The notes under the pieces were generated by a model. That model was not told the origin of the DNA. It saw only the letters and a list, made by a program, of their open reading frames with translations, and searched no databases. The translations under genes and the position numbers were made by a program. Positions 56,655-64,000 of a stretch of DNA of 64,000 nucleotides are shown piece after piece. This DNA comes from an uncultured Prevotella sp. Lineage in GTDB: Bacteria; Bacteroidota; Bacteroidia; Bacteroidales; Bacteroidaceae. The stretch covers positions 1 to 64,000 of the forward strand of contig CAMNPN010000073.1 in assembly GCA_946548085.1 (NCBI GenBank), written 5' to 3'. Each line of letters opens with the position of its first letter. Position 1 is the stretch's first letter.

Positions 56655-58274
56655 GTGAAGCGACTCTTACTGCTACTCTGCCTCTTGATTGGTATGGTGG
56701 TGGTTGTCCCCGCCCAGCAGTCCAGGAAAAAGACTGCTCAGAAGCGGACAGCCACTACTCGTGTTTCTTCGTCTAAGAAGACGTCTGCCAGGAAAACAGT
56801 AAAATCCAAACAATCAAGGAAAAGAGCCACGCAGACCACTGCTCCGGCCCCGACAGTCAATTCGCTGAAGTCAGAGCAGGCTCAGGTACGTAAGCAGATT
56901 CAGGAGCAGGAACGTAAGCTCAAGGCCAATGAGCGCGATGTGAACAAACGCTTGCAGAACCTCATGGTTATCACCAACGAGATTGCAGACAAGCGTCGCA
57001 CCATTGACACTATCCGCCATGATATCTCCCGGCTTGATGGGGATATTAAAGTGCTTGACCATCAACTCCATACACTTCAGACAGAACTTGAGGAGCGCAA
57101 GCAGCGGTTTGCGAAGTCGATGCGTTATATGTATCGCAATCGGCATATCCAGTCGCAGATGATGTTCGTGTTCAGCGCCAAGCATCTCTCAGAGATGTAC
57201 CGTCGTATGCGGTTTGTCAGAGAGTATGCATCGTATCAGCAGGCGCAGGGTGAGGCCGTTCAGGCCATGCAGCAGCAGGTGGCTGAGGCTTATGAGGAGC
57301 TGAAGAGCGCGAAGGTGTTGAAGAACGACCTGCTCAGTCGTGGCGAGCGAGAGAAGAAGTCGTTGGAGACGAAACAGGTGGAACAGCAGCAGGTGGTCAG
57401 CAGCCTGAAGAAACAGCAGAAGGCCATTCAGGGCATCATCGAACGACAGAAGAAGCGCGATGCAGAGCTGAATGCCCGTATCGACAAGCTGATTGCCGAG
57501 GAGATAGCCCGTGCCAAGGCGCGAGCTGAGGCTGAGGCAAAGCGTAAGGCAGAGGCCGAGGCGGCTAAGAAGCGTGCTGAGGAACTGGCTCGGAAGAAGG
57601 CTGCTGCTGAGGCGGCTGCCAGAGAGAACGCCCGTCGTATCGCTGAGGCGAAGGCAAAAGAGGCGAAGGCCAAGGCCGAGGCTCGTGCGGCTGCAAAGCG
57701 CAGTGCTGCTGAGAAGGCCCGTGCCGAGGCGGCTGCCAAGAAGGCTGAGAAGGCGCGCAGAGATGCCGAGCGGCGGGCTGCAGAAGAGTCGAGGGCTCGT
57801 AAGCGAGAGATTGCTGCCGAACGGGAGAGGGCCGAGGAGGAGTACATTGCTCCTGCAGCCGATCTGCGTCTCAGCTCATCGTTTGAGGGAAACCGCGGTC
57901 GCCTGCCCATGCCGATAGTGGGGGCATATAAGATTGTGCATCGTTTCGGAACAAACACGGTGACTGACGTGAAGGGACATGTCACACTTGATAAAAAAGG
58001 TATAGATATAAAAGGTCAGCCAGGGGCTCAGGTGAGGGCGATATTCGACGGTGAGGTGACAGCCGTCTTTGGCTATGGTGGCACGTCGGTGGTTATCGTG
58101 AAGCATGGCCGCTATCTGTCTGTGTATTGTGACCTCGCCTCGGTCAGCGTCAGTCGCGGTCAGCATGTCAGCACCCGGCAGTCCATCGGCCGCGTTGGGT
58201 CTGATGGCCTGATGCAGTTCCAGCTTCGCCGGGGGACGGCAAAACTCAATCCCGAGGGTTGGCTGGCAAGATAA
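56655..58274 (+). CDS. EnvC-like murein hydrolase activator (degenerate M23)
   Basis: The 539-residue protein starts with GTG, has a signal peptide (to about VVVPAQ, 21), a Lys/Arg/Thr-rich linker, a coiled coil (about 75-260), an Ala/Lys/Arg/Glu-rich helix (about 270-395) and a C-terminal LytM/M23 fold (about 410-539). All zinc ligands are lost: the His of HxGxD is Lys (KKGID), YxHL is YCDL and HLHFE is MQFQL. It therefore cannot cut peptidoglycan and fits the EnvC group that activates amidases in cell division. Confidence 0.88.
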   Translation: MKRLLLLLCLLIGMVVVVPAQQSRKKTAQKRTATTRVSSSKKTSARKTVKSKQSRKRATQTTAPAPTVNSLKSEQAQVRKQIQEQERKLKANERDVNKRLQNLMVITNEIADKRRTIDTIRHDISRLDGDIKVLDHQLHTLQTELEERKQRFAKSMRYMYRNRHIQSQMMFVFSAKHLSEMYRRMRFVREYASYQQAQGEAVQAMQQQVAEAYEELKSAKVLKNDLLSRGEREKKSLETKQVEQQQVVSSLKKQQKAIQGIIERQKKRDAELNARIDKLIAEEIARAKARAEAEAKRKAEAEAAKKRAEELARKKAAAEAAARENARRIAEAKAKEAKAKAEARAAAKRSAAEKARAEAAAKKAEKARRDAERRAAEESRARKREIAAERERAEEEYIAPAADLRLSSSFEGNRGRLPMPIVGAYKIVHRFGTNTVTDVKGHVTLDKKGIDIKGQPGAQVRAIFDGEVTAVFGYGGTSVVIVKHGRYLSVYCDLASVSVSRGQHVSTRQSIGRVGSDGLMQFQLRRGTAKLNPEGWLAR

Positions 58275-58283
58275 CCATTTTGT

Positions 58284-58382
58284 AGTTTACAGTTTACGGT
58301 TTACAGATGATTACTTCTATAGGCAGAGTGAATGGCTTGCTTGGTAATCAACTGTAAACCGTAAACTGTAAACCGTAAACTA
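58284..58382. repeat. Heptamer-arm inverted-repeat element, copy 9 (type copy)
   Basis: Left arm 58284-58315 (GTTTACA-GTTTACG-GTTTACA-GATGATTAC), core GAGTGAATGGCTTGCTTGG, right arm 58344-58382 (GTAATCAACT then GTAAACC-GTAAACT units). It fills the gap between convergent genes and its CTA is the stop codon of the M20 gene. Confidence 0.9.
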
Positions 58383-59438
58383 AAGAAAAAGTCCTTCCAG
58401 CAGGCTGACGTAGGTGTTGATGGCGTCATCAATCTCTCCGATGGCGATATACTCATCCGCAGCATGCGACCTGGCGGAGTCGCCGGGGCCTAGTTTCAGC
58501 GATGGCCAGGGCATCAGCGCCTGGTCGCTGAGGGTAGGCGAGCCAAAGGGTTTCATGCCGCGCTCCAGACAACGGCGTACCAGCGGATGATCCGCTGCAA
58601 TGGATGAGGAGTGCAGACGGAACGAACGGGCTCTCAGCTCACATTTCTTCATCTTCTTCTTCAGGAACTCAAACACGTATTCGTTCTGATAGAACTCATT
58701 GGTACGGATGTCAATCACGAAGTGAAGCGTGTCTGGAATCACGTTGTGCTGGGTGCCGCTCTCCACGACCGTCACCGTCAGCTTCGTGGCACCAAGCAGC
58801 TCGCTCGACTTCCTGAAGCGGTAGTCGCGCAGCCACAGCAGGTTGTCGAGGGCCTCATAGATGGCGTTCACTCCCTCTTCTCTGGCAGCATGACCGCTCA
58901 CACCGTGGGCATAGCCGTCGATGACCATCAGTCCGCGCTCAGCCGTGGCGGGTTGCATACCAGTAGGCTCTCCCACGATGGCAACGTCTATGGTGGGCAG
59001 CTTAGGTATCACAAGCCTCAGACCGTTCTCGCCCGACACCTCCTCCTCTGCCGAGGCCACCCAGAGGATGTTGTAACTCCTGGGCTTGTTCAAGAGAATG
59101 CGATAAGCCTGGAGTGTCGACACCAGGCCGCCGCCGCAGTCATTCGAGCCCAAACCATAGAGTCTGTCGCCTTCAAGCGTTGGTCTGAAGGGGTCGCGGC
59201 TCCAGGTGTTCACAGGCCTCACCGTGTCGATATGGGCATTGAGCAGCAGTGTCTTACGGCTGTTGTCCCAGTCCTGACACCCCACCCACAGGTTGTTGCC
59301 TTCGCGGCCGTAGGGCAGGCCCCATTTGTTTAAGTACTCGCCGAGCTTGTCGGCAGCCTTCTCTTCGCTCCTGCTGACAGAGGGGATGGCAATCAGATCC
59401 TTCAGCAGCGCCACAGCGTCGTTCGTATAGTTATTCAT
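58380..59438 (-). CDS. M20-family deacetylase, ArgE-like (arginine pathway)
   Basis: The 352-residue metallopeptidase has the M20 di-zinc site: NAHIDTV (His/Asp), GLGSNDCGGG (bridging Asp), ASAEEEVSG (catalytic and metal Glu), VGEPT and a final His in ARSHAADEY. The dimerisation domain lies at about 165-275. Bacteroidota use such an enzyme in arginine synthesis on N-succinyl- rather than N-acetyl-intermediates, so acetyl- or succinyl-citrulline/ornithine deacylation is likely. Specificity cannot be settled from sequence. It is 8 bp downstream of the TerC gene. Confidence 0.85.
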   Translation of the reverse strand: MNNYTNDAVALLKDLIAIPSVSRSEEKAADKLGEYLNKWGLPYGREGNNLWVGCQDWDNSRKTLLLNAHIDTVRPVNTWSRDPFRPTLEGDRLYGLGSNDCGGGLVSTLQAYRILLNKPRSYNILWVASAEEEVSGENGLRLVIPKLPTIDVAIVGEPTGMQPATAERGLMVIDGYAHGVSGHAAREEGVNAIYEALDNLLWLRDYRFRKSSELLGATKLTVTVVESGTQHNVIPDTLHFVIDIRTNEFYQNEYVFEFLKKKMKKCELRARSFRLHSSSIAADHPLVRRCLERGMKPFGSPTLSDQALMPWPSLKLGPGDSARSHAADEYIAIGEIDDAINTYVSLLEGLFL

Positions 59439-59446
59439 ATCATCTC

Positions 59447-60430
59447 CTATTTTTGTTTCTCCTCCTTTACTCCTTCTCTCCTTGAAATTACCACCGAGAG
59501 CCCCATCGAGAGCACGAGGATGCCGAAGATAAGGGCCAGCGAGATGGGGGTGGGCACCTTGATGCTCCAGAATACCTCGAGCAGCATCTTCACGCCCACG
59601 AAACTCAGGATGATGCCCAGACCGTATTTCAGGTAGGTGAAGTACTTAGCGATGGCGGCCAGGGCGAAGTAGAGCGCCCGCAGGCCGAGGATGGCGAAGA
59701 TGTTCGACGTGAGCAGGATAAACGGATCCCTCGACACGGAGAAGATGGCAGGGATCGAGTCTACGGCGAAGGCCACGTCTGTCGTCTCAATCACGATCAG
59801 CGTGATAAACAGCGGCGTAGCCAGCCACTTTCCACTCTTCTCATTCCTCTCTCCTCTGACAAAGAACGCACCCCCATGCATCTGGTCTGTTACAGGGAAG
59901 AAGCGCTTGAATACACGGACGAAGATGTTGTTCGACGGATCCACCTGTTCGTCCTCATCATGGCTGAACATCTTGATGCCCGTGTAGATGAGGAAGACGC
60001 CGAAGACGGCCAGGATCCACTCGAACCGCTCCACCATCGCCGCGCCGGCGAAGATGAAGACGCTCCTCAGCACCAGCGCCCCGAAGATGCCCCAGAAGAG
60101 CACCTCGTGCTGATACTTCCGCTCCACGCCGAAGAAGGAGAAGAGCATCAGAAACACGAAGAGGTTGTCCATCGACAGTGACTTCTCGATCAGGTAGCCC
60201 GCCAGAAACTCCATCGCCTTCTCATGCGAGTCGACGGGGTAGAACCAGTAGATGCCGGCGCAGAACACCAGCGACACGGCTATCCATACCGCCGTCATCG
60301 TCAGCGCCTCGCGGATGCCTACCTCGTGCTGCCCCTTGCGGCCGAACGACTTCAGGTCGATGACCAGCATCAGCAGCACCAATACATAAAACAATATCCA
60401 AGCCCACACGGGCATAACCATACTTTCCAT
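59447..60430 (-). CDS. TerC-family membrane protein
   Basis: The ATG at 60430, after the promoter at 60440, gives 327 residues and about nine helices. Conserved acidic helices are EKSLSMDNLFVFLMLFSFF and ETTDVAFAVDSIPAIF, the signature of TerC/Alx metal exporters, which handle manganese in some bacteria and assist metal loading during secretion. A basic insert RGERNEKSG at about 198-206 is encoded by DNA resembling short intergenic repeats. Confidence 0.88.
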   Translation of the reverse strand: MESMVMPVWAWILFYVLVLLMLVIDLKSFGRKGQHEVGIREALTMTAVWIAVSLVFCAGIYWFYPVDSHEKAMEFLAGYLIEKSLSMDNLFVFLMLFSFFGVERKYQHEVLFWGIFGALVLRSVFIFAGAAMVERFEWILAVFGVFLIYTGIKMFSHDEDEQVDPSNNIFVRVFKRFFPVTDQMHGGAFFVRGERNEKSGKWLATPLFITLIVIETTDVAFAVDSIPAIFSVSRDPFILLTSNIFAILGLRALYFALAAIAKYFTYLKYGLGIILSFVGVKMLLEVFWSIKVPTPISLALIFGILVLSMGLSVVISRREGVKEEKQK

Positions 60431-60439
60431 ATTCGAGTG

Positions 60440-60447
60440 CAAAGGTA
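60440..60447 (-). promoter_or_regulatory. -7 promoter element for the terC-type gene
   Basis: TACCTTTG on the minus strand, 9 bp before the ATG at 60430. Confidence 0.65.
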
Positions 60448-60639
60448 CGAATAAACAAAGAAATATATCCCGAAAGCCTGTGTTTTTATTACTTTTTAAA
60501 AGTTAGGCTAATGTTAGGCCGTGTATCAATGAGCATAAGCGAGGCATGAACGGGCAATTGTCGTGGGATGATATGTGTATGCATTATTACTTTTCTGGAA
60601 ACGCTCGCCGCTCGATATTTTTTTTGTAAAATCGCTAAA
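60448..60639. other. Intergenic flank left of the inverted-repeat element
   Basis: No gene is seen in these 192 bp. The stretch next to the element is a T run followed by GTAAAATCGCTAAA. Confidence 0.4.
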
Positions 60640-60747
60640 GTGCCTACATGCCTACATAAAATTCGGCGAAACGCCTTATTTTAAAGGCGTTTTGGAGGAT
60701 TCAAGCCTACACAAAGCCTACATAAAGCCTACACTCGGCCTACATAG
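60640..60747. repeat. Left terminal inverted repeat with 11-bp direct repeats
   Basis: It begins GTGCCTACATGCCTACATAAAA, continues into a hairpin AAACGCCTT-ATTT-AAAGGCGTTT (60669-60692 approximately) and ends in four GCCTACA(T/C)AAA-type 11-mers. The inverse of the right arm at 61134-61260 matches it at about nine of ten positions. Confidence 0.85.
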
Positions 60748-60836
60748 TTTTGTATAAAATGGGGCTTAAACACGACGGTTTGGAGCCTGTAAAGTCGTGG
60801 ATAGCTGCCTTTGCACATACAGGAAGGTCTATCCTT

Positions 60837-60931
60837 CGTGGAAAATTCTCTAGAGAATTTCAGAGAAAGGATAGGGGAAAGTGGGAGTTTGCCCTAACTA
60901 AAGTCCAAAATTCTCTAGAGAATTTTCCACG
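60837..60931. repeat. 24-bp inverted repeat containing paired 18-bp palindromes
   Basis: 60837-60860 and 60908-60931 are exact reverse complements. Each contains the palindrome AAATTCTCTAGAGAATTT, so every half can pair with itself or with the other half. Additional CTATCCTT (60829) and AAGGATAG (60867) pair around it. Confidence 0.85.
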
Positions 60932-61009
60932 CACCCTTAGGGTATCTGATTCCGTCAAGGCTTCTTCGCAGGACTTTACTTACTGCAAAATCCCTTCTAT
61001 CCGCAACCT

Positions 61010-61097
61010 GTCTGCGACCAGTTCGTAACCCGTCTTCGACATATCTACAACAAGTCTTCGGCATATCCGCAACAAGTCTGCGCCATATCCGCATCGC
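61010..61097. repeat. Four tandem 22-bp units
   Basis: Units start at 61010, 61032, 61054 and 61076. Each begins GTCT(T/G)CG and most continue with CATATC(C/T)(G/A)CAACAA. Spacing is exactly 22 bp and there are no unique spacers. Confidence 0.8.
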
Positions 61098-61133
61098 CAT
61101 CGTCACGGTTTTTGCCATTTTTGCCCGTTTTTT

Positions 61134-61260
61134 GTGTAGGCTCTATGTAGGCTTTATGTAGGTTTATGTAGGCTTTATGTAGGCTTTATGTAGGCTCAAG
61201 TCCTCTGAAACACCTTTAAAATAAGGCATTTCGGAGAATTTTATGTAGGCATGTAGGCAC
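61134..61260. repeat. Right terminal inverted repeat with 11-bp direct repeats
   Basis: TGTGTAGGCTC is followed by five ATGTAGG(C)TTT units (one is 10 bp), then the hairpin region AACACCTTTAAAATAAGGCATTT and TTATGTAGGCATGTAGGCAC. Where the hairpin differs from the left arm, the changes give G-U pairs, so the RNA stem is kept. Confidence 0.85.
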
Positions 61261-61566
61261 ATTTCAATTTTTTTTTTGGAGAGTTTCTCTCATATATTTT
61301 CATTTTCGCTTGCGCATTTCCCTTGTAATCCCTTTGCTGAAACTGACAGCAAGAAAAGAGTATGTGCCATCTCATGAGAACATTCTCTTGACTGTACTAC
61401 AAGGAGACTAGGCTATAATAAAGAAAGTTGCCCCCAATAAATAAGAGATCTTGCTTAATACTTCGAATTAAAGGGCTTAACTTGAGTTTATGCTTGAAGA
61501 TACGAATAATTACGGAAACTTCTAATCTTTTTGTTAGAAACTCTTTGCGATGTCAGTAAAAAGTCG
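61261..61566. other. Intergenic flank right of the element
   Basis: About 300 AT-rich bases between the repeat element and the comEC promoter. No gene or clear structure was recognised. Confidence 0.45.
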
Positions 61567-61574
61567 TACTTTTG
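61567..61574 (+). promoter_or_regulatory. -7 promoter element for comEC
   Basis: TACTTTTG lies 21 bp before the ATG at 61596. Confidence 0.65.
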
Positions 61575-61595
61575 CAGCGTTAACATTGAACTGGT

Positions 61596-63149
61596 ATGAA
61601 GAACAAACTCTTTGGAGAAGCGCCGTTATTGCGATTAGCCGTCTGTATGATGGCAGGCATTGTCATAGGGAATCATTTTGAAGCGGGGATGTGGCTGTTG
61701 CCAGTCTTGGCGGGGACAGTGGCGCTGGCGTTGCTGCTCTGGAAAGAGGCACTGCTGCAGTCGGTGGCCATAGCGGTGTGCTTCGTGCTGCTGGGGTGGC
61801 TGTTGATGGAAAGGCAGAGGGCGTCACTGCGTGTGCAGTGGCCTGAAAATGAGGTGAGGTATGAGGCGGTGGTGCTCTCCGAACCACAGGAAAAACCTAA
61901 GACGATGGCGGTGGATATCATGCTGATAGAGAGCGGGCAGAAACTGAAGGGCTATATCTATAAGGATGAACGGAGCAGGGGGCTGAGGATTGGCGACGGC
62001 CTCCGCATTCAGTCGCAGATCAATGCCAACGGATGGAGCAGCGAGAGCCGCCAAACTCGTTTGGATGGCAGAGGCGTGACAGACGAAGGCAAAGCCAACG
62101 GCAACTGGCATAGGGGGATCTTCGACTATCGTCGTTATCTGGAGATACATGGGTTTGTAGGTAGAACCTTCGTGTCCAGCTGGAACTGGCGGAAGGCGAG
62201 CGTTTCGCTGGAGAGGCTCTCACTGCTGGAGCGTGCACGGCTCTACTTCCTGAAACAGCGGAGCCGACTGTTGGAGCGCATCTCCGTTGATGGGACGGAG
62301 GATGAACAGTATGCTGTGCTGGTCGCGATGGTATTGGGCGACAAGTCGGCACTGACCAAGGATCTGCGGGAGGTGTATGCTGTCACAGGTGCCTCGCATG
62401 TGCTGGCACTGAGCGGACTGCACCTGGGCATCATCTATGCCCTGTTGTCGCTGTTGGTGACAGGGAGACGGTGGCAGATGGTCTCACAAGTGGTTATCGT
62501 ATCGTGTATCTGGGCGTTTGTGCTCCTTGTAGGCATGTCTACCAGCGTCGTCCGTGCTGCCACGATGCTGACGGTCTATGCCGTACTGTCTTTGGGACAT
62601 CGCGATAAGATGAGTGTCAACACGCTGGCATTCACGGCCATCGTGATGTTGGTGGCTCATCCGCTCTCGCTCTATGATGTGGGCTTCCAGATGTCGTTCA
62701 TGGCCGTACTGGCCATCCTGGTGTTTGTGCCGCTATGGGAGGGCATCCTCCCGATGGAGTATCTGATGGCGCATCGGCTGGTGAGATGGTGCTGGGGGAT
62801 GGTGGCTGTGTCGTGTGCGGCCCAGATGGGTGTGGCTCCGCTGATAGCCTATTACTTCGGACGCTTCTCTACACTGTTCTTACTTACGAACTTCATCGTC
62901 GTCCCTGCGGCCACGATCATTCTCTGGCTTTCGCCAGTGGTACTCGTCTTCCCTTCTCTCGCGTACCTTTTATTATATATAGTGAAGTGCCTCAACATCG
63001 TCCTGGGGCAGATAGCTTCGTGGCCAGGAGCGAGTATTGAGGCACTTCACCCTACGGTGTTGCAGACCGTGATGGTCTATGTGGTCATCGGATGCGTCAC
63101 ATATATCCTAACCATCGTAGGATATCGTTCAGGTTTGCCACGACCATAA
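61596..63149 (+). CDS. comEC: ComEC/Rec2-family DNA-uptake channel protein (no hydrolase domain)
   Basis: The 517-residue membrane protein has the ComEC N-terminal OB-like region (about 85-205) and the competence domain (about 220-500) with ALVAMVLGD-type VLVAMVLGDKSAL, TGASHVLALSGLHLGIIYALL and helices ending in PLIAYYFGRFSTLFLLTN. The C-terminal metallo-beta-lactamase-like nuclease domain of long ComEC proteins is missing, as in several Bacteroidota. It would carry single-stranded DNA across the inner membrane. The last 53 bp overlap the convergent rseP gene. Confidence 0.88.
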   Translation: MKNKLFGEAPLLRLAVCMMAGIVIGNHFEAGMWLLPVLAGTVALALLLWKEALLQSVAIAVCFVLLGWLLMERQRASLRVQWPENEVRYEAVVLSEPQEKPKTMAVDIMLIESGQKLKGYIYKDERSRGLRIGDGLRIQSQINANGWSSESRQTRLDGRGVTDEGKANGNWHRGIFDYRRYLEIHGFVGRTFVSSWNWRKASVSLERLSLLERARLYFLKQRSRLLERISVDGTEDEQYAVLVAMVLGDKSALTKDLREVYAVTGASHVLALSGLHLGIIYALLSLLVTGRRWQMVSQVVIVSCIWAFVLLVGMSTSVVRAATMLTVYAVLSLGHRDKMSVNTLAFTAIVMLVAHPLSLYDVGFQMSFMAVLAILVFVPLWEGILPMEYLMAHRLVRWCWGMVAVSCAAQMGVAPLIAYYFGRFSTLFLLTNFIVVPAATIILWLSPVVLVFPSLAYLLLYIVKCLNIVLGQIASWPGASIEALHPTVLQTVMVYVVIGCVTYILTIVGYRSGLPRP

Positions 63150-64000
63150 GGAGTATCAGAATGCCGAAGCCCACGTATTCGGCCCGGATCATGAAGGTCT
63201 CGGAGGGCTTGCGGCGCGTGATCATCTCGTAGAGCAGGAAGAGCACGTGGCCGCCGTCGAGGGCCGGGATGGGCAGGATGTTCATGAAGGCAAGGATGAT
63301 GGAGAGGAAGGCGGTCATCTTCCAGAAGAGATACCAGTCCCACATGGGTGGGAACAGGCTGCCGATGGCTCCGAATCCTCCTAACGACTTCGCCCCGTCG
63401 GCCGTGAACACATATTTCATGTCGCCCACGTAGCCTGCCAGCACGTTCCATCCGTACTGGATGCCGGCGGGGATGCTCTCGAAGAAGCCATACTCGCGGG
63501 TATAGGGCTCATAGAGTCCTGCGAGGCTCTTCACGTAGAATCCGAGTTTCAGTTCTGGTGTTAGCACAACAGTGGTCGTGTCTTTCGTTTCGTTGCGCTC
63601 AAAGACGATGGAGGCCGTACGCACTTTCAGACTGTCTGTCTTTGTCTGTGCCGCCGTCATCATGTCCTCGAGGATGCCGAGCTGGTCGGTGAACTCGTTG
63701 TAGCTGTCGATGGGCTTGCCGTTGATGGCTACAATCTTGTCTCCCTTCTGCAGGCCGATGGAGGCAGCGGGGGAGTCGGCCATCACACTGTCGACCTCTG
63801 CGGGAATCAGGGGACGCACGAACGATGGCTCAGCCTTGAGCATGCCTAAAAGGTTCAGGTCGCCAGGCAGGGTGAGACTCATCTGCTTGCCATCACGAAT
63901 CAGGTCCACGCGCTGGGCCTCAGAGAGGTCGCGATAGAGGTCGGCAGAGAAATCCTTAAACGCTCCTTGGTCTGTGCCAATGAGTATATCGCCATCCTTG
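63097..64000 (-). CDS. rseP: RseP-type site-2 zinc metalloprotease, C-terminal part
   Basis: The frame stays open past the GTG at 63909 to the window edge (KDGDILIGTDQGAFKD and so on), so the start is outside. A PDZ domain with SPAASIGLQKGDKIVAINGKP-type sequence lies in the middle, followed by membrane helices and NILPIPALDGGHVLF, whose LDG motif supplies the third metal ligand. The HExxH site must be upstream, beyond the window. The family cleaves membrane-bound anti-sigma factors and signal-peptide remnants. Confidence 0.88.
   Translation of the reverse strand, partial: KDGDILIGTDQGAFKDFSADLYRDLSEAQRVDLIRDGKQMSLTLPGDLNLLGMLKAEPSFVRPLIPAEVDSVMADSPAASIGLQKGDKIVAINGKPIDSYNEFTDQLGILEDMMTAAQTKTDSLKVRTASIVFERNETKDTTTVVLTPELKLGFYVKSLAGLYEPYTREYGFFESIPAGIQYGWNVLAGYVGDMKYVFTADGAKSLGGFGAIGSLFPPMWDWYLFWKMTAFLSIILAFMNILPIPALDGGHVLFLLYEMITRRKPSETFMIRAEYVGFGILILLMVVANLNDILRWLGYM

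Larger units (their letters stand above)
60640..61260. mobile_element. 621-bp nested inverted-repeat element, non-coding (MITE-like)
   Basis: The terminal inverted repeats of about 110-128 bp surround an interior that contains a 24-bp inverted repeat of palindromes and four 22-bp tandem units. No convincing gene lies inside; the 92-codon frame at 60750-61028 runs across the palindromes and repeats. Such a structure could be a non-autonomous transposable element, an iteron-type binding region or a structured RNA. The mobile label is inference: no target duplication was identified with confidence. Confidence 0.6.

Noticed and set aside
60750..61028. 92-codon frame inside the inverted-repeat element
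   Set aside because: It runs straight through the paired palindromes and into the 22-bp units, has no promoter of the usual form and no recognisable fold. I treat the element as non-coding.
61010..61097. Possible CRISPR array
   Set aside because: The 22-bp units are directly adjacent with no spacers, and no cas gene occurs in the window.
1..64000. tRNA, rRNA and riboswitch genes
   Set aside because: I looked in the intergenic gaps for cloverleaf-type arms, rRNA segments and familiar riboswitch cores and found none. A covariance-model scan could still reveal small RNAs.

Overview
The window reads as chromosomal DNA of a Bacteroidales bacterium, most likely Prevotella or a close relative. The evidence is: promoters of the Bacteroidota form TAnnTTTG placed just before many genes; families confined to or typical of that phylum (DUF3244, DUF4292, DUF4294, DUF5686, the bacterial glutaminyl cyclase, lipoprotein-anchored TPR/HTH regulators, GxxExxY); weak Shine-Dalgarno signals; and a fairly high GC core. 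No rRNA, tRNA or CRISPR array was recognised. The genes at both ends are cut by the window edge.

Layout. 1-7.7 kb is an AT-richer accessory stretch: a CotH-type kinase with a parallel beta-helix protein, then a small secretome module (DUF3244 protein, membrane-tethered TPR/HTH regulator, a protein that is only the tail of a C10 peptidase, an outer-membrane barrel and a lipoprotein). 7.7-12 kb holds a VanX-like dipeptidase, a flippase-like protein, a CDP-alcohol phosphatidyltransferase and an aminotransferase. 12.1-22.1 kb is a minus-strand operon that looks like a minimal relative of aryl-polyene/flexirubin pathways: GNAT-like protein, ketosynthase, ACP, MMPL exporter, FAD oxidoreductase, LolA-like carrier and DUF5686 outer-membrane protein. 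22.4-37.4 kb is mostly housekeeping: sigma-54, a PAP2-like protein, purE, ispG, a sirtuin, three FKBP isomerases, an Lrp regulator, a C26-M19 fusion peptidase, glutaminyl cyclase, DUF4294 and an HhH/barrel protein. 37.3-50.1 kb is a surface-glycolipid cluster: GT4, GtrA, GT2, LicD, GT4, LpxL-like acyltransferase, GT11, GT25, two LTA-synthase-type enzymes and an MsbA-like ABC exporter. 50-60.4 kb holds GxxExxY, miaB, divergent dgt and dut, a TPR/DUF4292/EnvC-like envelope operon, an M20 deacetylase and a TerC protein. 60.4-61.6 kb is non-coding and carries an elaborate nested inverted-repeat element. The window ends with comEC and the 3' part of rseP.

The most unusual content is repetitive DNA rather than one gene. 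(1) A family of about 100-bp elements has arms built from iterated 7-mers, GTTTAC(A/G), with a conserved core; they sit at gene ends and supply start and stop codons and even internal peptide segments. (2) A 621-bp element at 60,640-61,260 has about 110-bp terminal inverted repeats full of 11-bp direct repeats, an internal 24-bp inverted repeat made of two 18-bp palindromes, and four tandem 22-bp units. (3) Two further loci carry three tandem 22-bp units of unrelated sequence, one of them inside an open reading frame. The ketosynthase operon and a possible GTTGCAAC operator around the TPR/HTH regulator are the best protein-level leads. Many apparent open reading frames begin too far upstream because repeats or promoters are translated in silico; starts have been trimmed wherever a promoter decided them.
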